A stretch of DNA of 64,000 bases, from the NCBI RefSeq assembly GCF_000276665.1, contig NW_004955417.1, positions 17,863,828 to 17,927,827 on the forward strand, written 5' to 3'. The notes below the pieces were generated by a model. It was not told where the DNA came from. It was given only the letters and a program-made list of their open reading frames with translations, and searched no databases. Every line of letters starts with the position of its first letter. The stretch's first letter is position 1. Position numbers and translations under genes: made by a program. Shown in pieces: positions 56,123-64,000 of this stretch. This DNA is from Chinchilla lanigera. Lineage: Eukaryota; Chordata; Mammalia; Rodentia; Chinchillidae.

Positions 56123-57329
56123 AACACAGATCCTGGATCATCCACAGGATTAAAACAATTTTCATAATAACAAGAATAGCTGTAAGCATATTTATAGAAA
56201 CATAGTTAATAAAGTTTATTTAGTTAAATTTTGTTTTAAATCAATTAAATAAAATAGTCTGTCCAAGAGAAATTTCCAAAAAATGTAGCTTTCAAAGCCA
56301 TGTAGCTAAAATTCCTTTTTCATTTCTATCATGTTTCTTTTTTTCCTACATAATAAACGATAAAGATCTGAAGTAGGACATGTTAGTGAAAATAAATATT
56401 AAAAATGAAGCTTGTGGGAGCATTTTTCTTCAGAGATGTTGTAAATGTGGACATACTTTTAGGCTAATAAAAGTGTGGTTGGGAGAAAGCGTCTTTGGGA
56501 TAAATGCAGCCTCTTGAGATTACAGCAGTTTAGAGAAACACAGATCGGCCTGATTTACAGCACCGTAGGACATTTTTACTGACATTTCTACTGACATTAC
56601 GTTGCTTTCCAGTGTTAACAGAACAGTGTAAGAACCTCTCCAATCAAGCTTCAAGGATTATATCAATCAATTCATTCCTAACTCTGTCTCCAAACTGTCT
56701 CCATCACACATCATTAACATAAAATAATTTTCATTTAAAATTAAAAAATGGGTCATTATCCAGATTGATGAGAACTCCAACATTTCCAATGTTGGTTTCC
56801 TTCACAATTGACACCTGAGTTGTTACATCTTCAGACACTTGAAGGGCAGCAATATTAGGTACCTGGGAAGCTGTGATCTACCTGTAAAACTTTTTGGGAA
56901 ACAAAGCATAAAAGTATTTAGAAAAGAAAGATTAAAATATAAATAAGAACTAATCATTTTTGGATCAAATTTCTGGATTTAAAAAATGAAGGGATGGGAT
57001 TAAGATTATTGCTAGCATTTCCATTTTTGGAAATGGAGCTCTTCTTTCTGTGTTTTAGAAGTGGAAATGACATTTAAAAAAATGGGAATAAATTATAAGA
57101 AAGAGGATAAGAATTTGAGGAATCAGTTTTAGTTTCAATCACACACATGGCCTTCAAATCTGTTTTAATGAAATTCAAAAGCAAGTGTTACATATTTTAT
57201 GAAAACAGCAAAGTTATTATTTAAGAATTACAAGATATAGACCTCAAGTTAATCTATGTAGATATAACTTCTGACTTCCCATTAAGTTATCAAGAATACA
57301 GTGGTGAAAGAATAGGCTTTGCAACAAAT
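56123..57329. other. Unique sequence, no feature seen
   Basis: No gene. The 56470-56640 stretch is less AT-rich and repeat-free. Confidence 0.5.
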
Positions 57330-58215
57330 AGAGTTAAGAAAACTCTATTTTTGAAAGCAAAAGAATGAAATCAAACCCTTGATTTCCGCCAAAAATCAAC
57401 CCAAAATAGATTTAAAACTTAAATATAAAACTTGAAATTCTAAACTCCCTAGAAGGAAACAGGAGCAAATTTTCTTGAAATTTTATCAACAATGCCTGGT
57501 ATAAACGTAGATACTAACAGCAACTTTTTTTTTTTTTTTTTTTTGCTATCAGGAATCAAACTCAGGACCTCATGCTTGCCAGGCAGGTACTTGTGCAGCT
57601 GAGCTATATCCCCAGCAAATAGCAATAAATAGACAAGTGAAACTTTTCAAAACTAAACTTTTCCACCTCCAAAGAAATAATGAAGAGTGAAAAAAGAAAC
57701 TACAAAAGTTGAAAATATATTTGCAAACCATTTGCATGATAAAGTGTTAATATCTAAAATATATAAGAAATCATTATAATTTAATAGCAAAAATTAACAA
57801 AAGTATTAAAAATGAACAAAGCGCTCATATATACACACTTTTTCCAAATAAGACATACAAATGCCCAAGAAGTTTATGAAAAGATGATCAACATTATCCT
57901 GAAAGTGCCCATTAAAACCACAATGAAGTATCAAGTCAAACTTATTAGTGTGTTCACTCTAAAAAACATTCGGTAAGTATGGGTGAAGATATGGAGGAAT
58001 TAAGATCCTTATGATATTATTTGTGGAAATGTAAAATGGTGTGAACACTGTAGAAAACACAGCTTCCTCAAAAAATTCACATTAGAATTACCACACTCTC
58101 CAGCCATCCAACATCCAGGCATACATACCAACATACTGAAGCTAGGATCAGAGGTAAATCTATGCATTGTTATGCTCATTAAGCCATTATTTACCACAGC
58201 CAAGACATTGCATTC
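57330..58215 (+). mobile_element. Old LINE-1 ORF2 3' fragment
   Basis: CCAAAAATCAACCCAAAATA, AAACTCCCTAGAAGGAAACA, GTGAAACTTTTCAAAACTAA, TTGCAAACCATTTGCATGAT, GACATACAAATGCCCAAGAA, AAGATGATCAACATTATCCT and CTCCAGCCATCCAACATCCA in plus-strand LINE-1 order. More diverged than the other LINE-1 copies; interrupted by the ID at 57525. Confidence 0.8.
57525..57616 (-). mobile_element. ID-type SINE inside old LINE-1
   Basis: T19 tail, GCTATCAGGAATCAAACTCA, CATGCTTGCCAGGCAGGTAC and GAGCTATATCCCCAGC. Flanks read AACAGCAAC and AATAGCAAT, an imperfect duplication. Confidence 0.92.
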
Positions 58216-58582
58216 TGTATCTCAATTATTTTCATTAAAGTTGTTAAAATAGAAGAATGGAGGATTGTTAACTTTAGTAATTTTGTTTTAAAAAGTTAAT
58301 TGGAATATTCTTTTTGGTGTGTTTTACTAGTTTAATTATTAAAGTATTTACAGTCTTTTAGGCTTTGGTTGATGATACCAGGCCTGCTTGCCTCTTAAAT
58401 TTTGCTTAACAACTGAAACAAGAGGAACAGCACCTATGTGGCTTGAAAATCTGTAAAATATTGAGTATAGGAGATAACACAGTTTTCATGATGTGAATAG
58501 ATTGAGTTTATTGAAAAATTGTATGATATTGATCTGGATGTTTCAGGACTGCAATGGTGCATGTCCTTTCTACATTCTCTTT
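58216..58582. other. Unique AT-rich spacer, no feature seen
   Basis: Nothing that I can support. Confidence 0.55.
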
Positions 58583-58585
58583 TCT

Positions 58586-58699
58586 TTTCCTTTCCTTTCC
58601 TTTCCTTTCCTTTCCTTTCCTTTCCTTTCCTTTCCTTTCCTTTCCTTTCCTTTCCTTTCCTTTTTTCTTTTCTTTCTTTCATTCTTTCTCTTTTTTTTG

Positions 58700-58730
<31 letters not shown>

Positions 58731-58735
58731 TTGAA
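58586..58735. repeat. (TTTCC)15 pentanucleotide plus (TTTC)n/(TC)n
   Basis: Fifteen perfect TTTCC units at 58586-58660, then T-rich TTTC units and a (TC)n run at about 58703-58727. It gives low-complexity frames on both strands that are not genes. Confidence 0.97.
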
Positions 58736-58906
58736 TTCAACATTATAAGCAGAATAGATAGAGAAAGCAATAGAGAGGACACAGAGGAGGTAGAAAGAAT
58801 CTAAGGCTGTAAGAAAGACTCCGAGGAGTTTCTTCTTCTTTGGGTAGAACTAGAGCAGAGGGATGGGAACAAAACCTGCACTATACCCTTAGCGAACCTC
58901 ATGATG

Positions 58907-59005
58907 GGGCTGGGGATTTAGCTCAGCGGCAAAGCGCCTGCCTGGAAAGCTCAAGGTCGTGAGTTTGGTTCCCGGTACCGGAGAAAAACCAAAAAAAAAA
59001 AAAAA
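58907..59005 (+). mobile_element. ID-type SINE, young
   Basis: GGGCTGGGGATTTAGCTCAG, CGGCAAAGCGCCTGCCTGG, CAAGGTCGTGAGTTTGGTTC and CCGGTACCGGAGAAAAACC with A17 tail. Perfect 12-bp duplication AACCTCATGATG at 58895-58906 and 59006-59017. Confidence 0.97.
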
Positions 59006-59017
59006 AACCTCATGATG

Positions 59018-60198
59018 ACAGAGATCAAGAAACCAAAGAGATGTGAGAAGAAAATAAGAAGGAACGTAATGATGTCTACCTTCCTCAGAAACAGAAAACT
59101 TTTCTGAACTTGGGAGTTTTTACCTTCTTTGTGAAGGAATTAAAATTTAAATGTACCCATATTACATAACCTCCAAATAATGGACATGTCTCAAGCTTAA
59201 TGATATATTAATAACCATCCTATACAAAACATGGTTTCATGATGTCACTTTAATTTTAACTGTTTCATGAGTAAATTTTTTTAAATCCTGTACATTCATA
59301 ATAGTGAATTCTATCACTTCCTTTTAAAGTGTATATATTGGATTGCAATTGTTTTCCTATTATTATAAATTGCTATAATCTCATCTACCATTTCTGCTTG
59401 TAAAGTATAGAACTGCACTCCCTAATATTAAAACTAAATTTTATTGATCTAGTACACTAAAGATTAATCACTTGTGATTTGCCTTTGAAATCTTAAATTT
59501 AAGCTCTAGTGAAATGACTTACATTGTCATGCCAATATTAATTAGCACATTCGCTCAGTCATTATTCATCATGGCCCAAAGCAATTTTAATTCTTGAGTA
59601 TTTTCCCTTAGCTCAATAGTTTTTGCTAATTGGGGCATGAACAAAACTCCTTAAAACATTTCTGAAATAGGACAGAGTTGACTTTAATGCATTTTTCACA
59701 AGTAGTTCCAAATTAAAAGCCATTGTCTGATTTATACCTTGATCCAATTATGTAAGCAAAATTTAGAATTGTCTTAAAGATAGAAGAAATATATTTTTGT
59801 GTGATTATGTCTGTGTTTCTTTTATTTTCTATCTTTAAGATGAAAGCATGAGGTGAATGATATTTAAGCTGCTTTGATCCTTCAATATTCTGTGATTGCA
59901 GAATTCTCATTGTATCTACTTAATGTTAGTATACTAGTATACTAACCACCATATGGACAAAAAATATGAAGTGGAACTGGCATTCAAATTATTATAGAAA
60001 GAAGCAGGTAACTCTTTACAATACATTGACTCTTAATAACATATTTTGCATAACTTATTACCAACCAGCTAAATTGCTTCATACCTGTCTTAATCCATAT
60101 TCTTCAAAATAGGTGCTACTTAAGAGTTGAATGTCTTAGATATGGGTAAAAACGTCAAGAAGTACGAAGGCATCTATTAGCCAATAGCTATGTAATAT
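59018..60198. other. Unique sequence; possible conserved block 59480-59760
   Basis: No gene. The 59480-59760 part is AT-rich but low in simple repeats and carries several homeodomain-type cores (TATTAATTAGCAC, GCTAATTGGGGC, GCAATTTTAATTC). It could be a developmental enhancer-like element; this is inference only. Confidence 0.3.
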
Positions 60199-60207
60199 CA
60201 TGAACTG

Positions 60208-60296
60208 CTTTTTTGTTTTGTTTTGGAAATGGGAATTGAATTCAGGACCTTGTGCTTGCCAGGCAGGCACCGTGTGGCTAAGCTATACCTGTGGCC
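60208..60296 (-). mobile_element. Diverged ID-type SINE, minus strand
   Basis: GGAAATGGGAATTGAATTCA, CCTTGTGCTTGCCAGGCAGG and AAGCTATACCTGTGGCC. Perfect 9-bp duplication CATGAACTG at 60199-60207 and 60297-60305. Confidence 0.93.
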
Positions 60297-60305
60297 CATG
60301 AACTG

Positions 60306-61017
60306 ATGTTTAATCTATTGAAAAGGTTTTTATTATTTCATAGAAAATTATGCTGGGGATTGCAACTGGAATTTAAAGAATCAGAATAATGTAGTGAGTT
60401 AAATATAATTTTATCTCTTTCTGAGAAATAAAGAAAAGTGGGATCTGAGAGTGACCAGTCTATGTTAATTATCTCAGGTTCTGTGAAATACAGTGGAAAT
60501 ATTCTGCTGCAGGACAGTTTTCAATTATATTTTTCCTGGGACTGAGAGCTGACAAAAGTCCTAGCTGTAGACTATCACAGGACAGCATACATATAACTAT
60601 TCCGTGTGTGAGCAGGTCTTAGGGATCTCATGATTCATTACGTTATAATTTGGCTCCTTTAAGATTTACCTCTTTAAACATTAATGAGTTCTCTGAACTC
60701 CAGCCTTTTCTTAAAACACTAAACTGTGTTTTATGCAAAGAAAGAAAAGAAGGAATATTATGACCTAAAGTGGACTCCAAAACTTCTTTACAGCACATGC
60801 CTTGAAACATTTCTTCTCATTTTCTTCTTTCAGCTGTGACCATAGTTCTACACAAAACACAGGAGGACTGTTACAATTTTTTAGGCTTGTGCTCGGGGTG
60901 GCAACTTGTGCTTACTTTTAGGCTTCACTAAAATATTGTTACTCAATTTCCTTTAATATACAGCATAAGAAGATTGGAGAGCATATATCAAAAAGATTTT
61001 TGACCTTGTATGTAATC
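60306..61017. other. Unique AT-rich sequence, no feature seen
   Basis: Nothing that I can support. Confidence 0.55.
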
Positions 61018-61200
61018 TAGAACAAGACTTCTCACACCTGACTTCATTTTTAGAATCACCTAAGTAAAGGTAAAAAATAAAATATTCATTTGTACTACAT
61101 ACTCAAACTATAATGGAGCTCTGGGAATAGGGGTTTGATTTTCCAATAAGATGTTTACTTTTAGAATCTTTAACCTAGAATGAAGATGCAGAATATTCTA
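61018..61200 (+). mobile_element. Possible MER5A-like DNA transposon remnant
   Basis: GACTTCTCACACCTGACTTC, TTTAGAATCACCTAAGTAAA and GAGCTCTGGGAATAGGGGTT, TGATTTTCCAATAAG follow the order of MER5A (GGTTCTCAA..AGAATCACCTGG..GATTTAATTGG). Terminal repeats not clear. Confidence 0.45.
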
Positions 61201-63363
61201 ATATAGTTTAGGTACTTTTACCAGTCTTTTAAAATTGCTAAAGACATTCATTTAAGTAGGTTGTAATATGACTTAATCTTGGAACTACAGAATTATAACC
61301 CAAAATGAATATTTGCTAAATATTCACAGTATTTCACAGTAAAAACCTACAAAGCCAACACAAAAAGGCAGAATCTGTAAGTAATTTATTAAAACATCAA
61401 CTAAGTTTTTGATTGGTAAATTTGGCTTATGATTCCCAAAACAGATGAAGATGCAAGTTATGATATTCTATCAATTATTTCTTAAGAATCAATTGATTTC
61501 ATCTATTTGGTCCCATTCTTTGTTCTCTTTTTCCTTATTTCTGGAAATTGATCTGATTACCATATTTAGACAGTAGTGTTATTAAGCTGACATGACAGTA
61601 TGGTTCAGCCATACTATTCTCCTTGAGGATAATGTATCTCTTATGGAGGACAACCAGTACCACACTGTTTACACAAAGCCATTGTGCAACTCATAAAATA
61701 CCAAACATTCCTCCACTTCACCAAATGTACATGTACAACTTCACCTGATTACAGCATTAGCCTTCTGATTTGTCCTTACAGGTTACTTAAGATACTCACT
61801 AGAAGTTTGTCCAGCTTCCTGAGAACAACCTAGAGGGAAGCTGTGCTTTCTTAAATGCACCCCAAAATTTCCAAACCAATTCCCAAATTCTTAACAGGTT
61901 CCTTCAAATATAAGTAGGTCCTAACCCAAAAATTCATAACTCAAAACTTTTTGGACACCCGAAAATCCCACCAACAGACCTCATGTGATTGGATTCAAAA
62001 CAAAGGCACATTAAGAAATTATATAAAATTAAAATATAAATTAAAATATAAATTATATAAAATTAAAATATTATGTAAAATTGCCTTCCACTGATGTTTA
62101 CAGTTTTCAGGGCAAGTCAATGAACTTTGTGTTTAGACTTAAATATTTAGAATAAGGAGCCTGCTCCTGCTTAATAAGACACTCCAGTTTTTCATGTGTT
62201 TTCTTGTCTTACAGTAAGTGAGAAACTCGCTTTGCTTAACCATAGGCCTGTCTGTAGCAGGCCTCTACTGAATACTGTTGAAATTTTGCCAGAAGTGCAC
62301 TGCTGTTCCATGCTGGTCCTGGCATGTGGCACCACATGTTAAATACATTTTTCACCTTGGAGACTCCAAAACTACCAAAGTGCATTTACAACCAATTTGT
62401 AATAATTCACAACGTCTGATGCGAAGATGATACATGATACTGCCAAGGTTACCAAACCTCAGGCCCCCCACTTGTTTTATTTTTCAGCAAGCCAAGCTAT
62501 ATGGAAACAAAATTACTAAATGTTATCCAATGTATATTTTGATAAAGTATGAATCATAGCCAGCAGAGAGGAGTAAATAATGAAAAATTCACCTGAGCAA
62601 AAATATGACATCATTTGGATGGAGAACTTTTGCTTCAAAGTGAAGTGCCCTCTTTTACATTGAAAGTAGTTTATTGATGTTTACTTTATTTCTGAATGTA
62701 TATTGTTTTGTTAAGGAGTTAACCTGATAATTAATTCATATACCTCCTGCTTTGAGCTATTTTACTTTTAGAAGCTATTTTACTTCTCTGTTATGAAAAT
62801 AATTATGTACTGATTCACAGGCTAAAACTCTCAAGGACTGTTAGTTCTTTGCAGACATCTAATTTTGCCATCTACGTCTCTATTCTCTGTAAAGCAGAAA
62901 GGATTTCACACATGTAGTAATGGAGCATAGTTTAGTTTGTGGTGGCCATTCTCTTATTAGTTAAATAATTTCCACAGTCATTTACATATTTAGGTCTTAC
63001 AGTGTCTGTGTTTCAAATATATCCAAGTCTAAAGCACATAACTGATTTTTTTAGTATTTTCCATCAGGATATGCATTGTTATATGACCTCATAAAAATGT
63101 GACATATTTTTATTTTCTTTCTGTGGAAACTTTTTCTTTTCATGGTCACATACTATAAATCATCATATACAAAGAAAACTTCTAATTATTTCTTTTGTCT
63201 CTGTGAGTGGGGATATTTCCTAGTTATCACATTTAATTTTTCCTCCCAATTGCCCCTTGAAGCATCTCTCTGTGACTCTCAGCTGTCTTCTCATAGCCTC
63301 TTCATGCAAATCTCTTTCCACAAAACTGTCCTCACGTGTTGACCCAATCACTAGGCTTCACTG
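61201..63363. other. Unique AT-rich sequence, about 2.2 kb
   Basis: No supportable gene. A short local tandem of AAATTAAAATATAAATTA type lies at about 62015-62075. Confidence 0.5.
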
Positions 63364-63378
63364 CCTAGGGGAAGACTA

Positions 63379-63413
63379 GGAAGGCGCTTATGCCACTGGA
63401 ATACATCCACAGC
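63379..63413 (-). mobile_element. ID SINE relic, only its 5' 35 bp left
   Basis: AAGGCGCTTATGCCACTGGA and ATACATCCACAGCC match the 5' end of an antisense ID. CCTAGGGGAAGACTA / CCTAGAGGAAGGCTA at 63364-63378 and 63414-63428 look like its duplication (two mismatches), so tail and middle were lost after insertion. Confidence 0.7.
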
Positions 63414-63428
63414 CCTAGAGGAAGGCTA

Positions 63429-64000
63429 AAACAAGGATTGTGCATAATACACTTAAACACTGAGATTGAACACTATTGTTAAGAAAATAAATGATAGATT
63501 TAGTTTCTCTTATTTTCCTTTAGTGTCATACATTATGACAATGAGCATTTTAGTCTATGTCAGATTTCAGTATATTGTAAAACTTAGTTCTAAACATTGC
63601 AATATTATATTTCTTTATAACTGTCTGGTCTTCTTCCTATGCTTTCCAAACATACATCATATTGTCTTTGAGGCTGAATTATAAACTGTCAATATTATAT
63701 GTAAGGTTATATATATGCACATTGTGAATCTATGTAAATTATAGCGGCATGCTAACAGACTCTTACTCTATAAAACATTTTAGCTGGATAATTTGTCTAA
63801 CTTCAAGAATAGAATTGATACACTAGACTAAATAAGCAAGAGCTTAACATATACATGAAATTTGGCACCAAATAATTACTCCAGGTAGATAAATAGTCTG
63901 GCCTTTTAACTGAAAATTTTCCTTCATAGTGATAAGCAGAAGTAAGTTTTCTATACTTACTGTCAAATATTTAGAAATATTTAAGTCTAAACTATTAGAT
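63429..64000. other. Unique AT-rich sequence to window end
   Basis: The short frame at 63466-63684 is Phe/Ile/Val-rich through base composition and has no supporting signal. Confidence 0.5.

Noticed and set aside
58434..58804. Several Phe/Ser/Leu or Lys/Glu-rich frames
   Set aside because: Translations of the TTTCC/TC microsatellite.
1..64000. CRISPR arrays, operons, bacterial or phage genes
   Set aside because: No regularly spaced repeats or dense coding; repeat content is mammalian.

Overview
This is mammalian, almost certainly rodent, intergenic or deep-intronic DNA. It is AT-rich, has no convincing protein-coding gene on either strand, and is built mainly from interspersed repeats in several age layers. 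The lineage clue is the SINE content. There are about fourteen tRNA-Ala-derived ID-type SINEs, with a 5' GGGGCTGGGGATTTAGCTCA and a tail beginning GGTACCGGAGAAAAACC. There are also eight 7SL-derived B1-type SINEs. This combination means a rodent. The ID form is not the mouse/rat form, and a non-murid such as a beaver-like castorimorph is my best guess, not verified.

Layout. 0-8 kb: ID SINEs and a dense run of solo LTRs (MaLR-like at 1.9 and 3.7 kb, an antisense ERVL-like LTR at 4.2 kb, an antisense LTR piece at 6.9 kb, an ERVL LTR at 7.1 kb). 8.7-20.8 kb: two 3' LINE-1 fragments, B1 and ID copies, a candidate 767-bp antisense LTR at 11.5 kb, and a 155-bp inverted repeat at 15.2/16.6 kb. 20.8-23.9 kb: mostly unique AT-rich sequence. 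24-30 kb: a mosaic LTR, then about 4 kb of antisense LINE-1 broken by a B1, an ERVL-like LTR and a MaLR-like LTR. 30.7-33.7 kb: three more LTRs. 34-39 kb: mostly unique, with an ID, an (AT)22 run and a GC-richer open block at 36.1 kb that could be an exon. 39-46.4 kb: MaLR LTR, an antisense MLT1 split by a 332-bp solo LTR with a 4-bp duplication, MIR, ID, B1, another LINE-1 3' end and a CpG-rich LTR-like patch at 46.2 kb. 46.4-64 kb: sparse old repeats, more ID copies, an old LINE-1 carrying an ID, a long pentanucleotide microsatellite at 58.6 kb and unique AT-rich DNA to the end.

No genes work together here. What can be read is insertion history: old MIR, LINE-1, mariner-like and MLT1 remnants; then ERVL/MaLR LTRs and rodent LINE-1; then B1; then ID copies, many still with clear target-site duplications. 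All the long terminal repeats look solitary: I saw no retroviral internal region. I found no evidence of a new biological system. The most useful leads are the mosaic LTR at 24.1 kb, the inverted repeat at 15.2/16.6 kb, the shared internal duplication in the 4.2 and 27.3 kb LTRs, the possible exon at 36.1 kb and the antisense terminal-exon-like block at 5.6-5.9 kb. Repeat family names rest on recognising family features by eye, without a database search.
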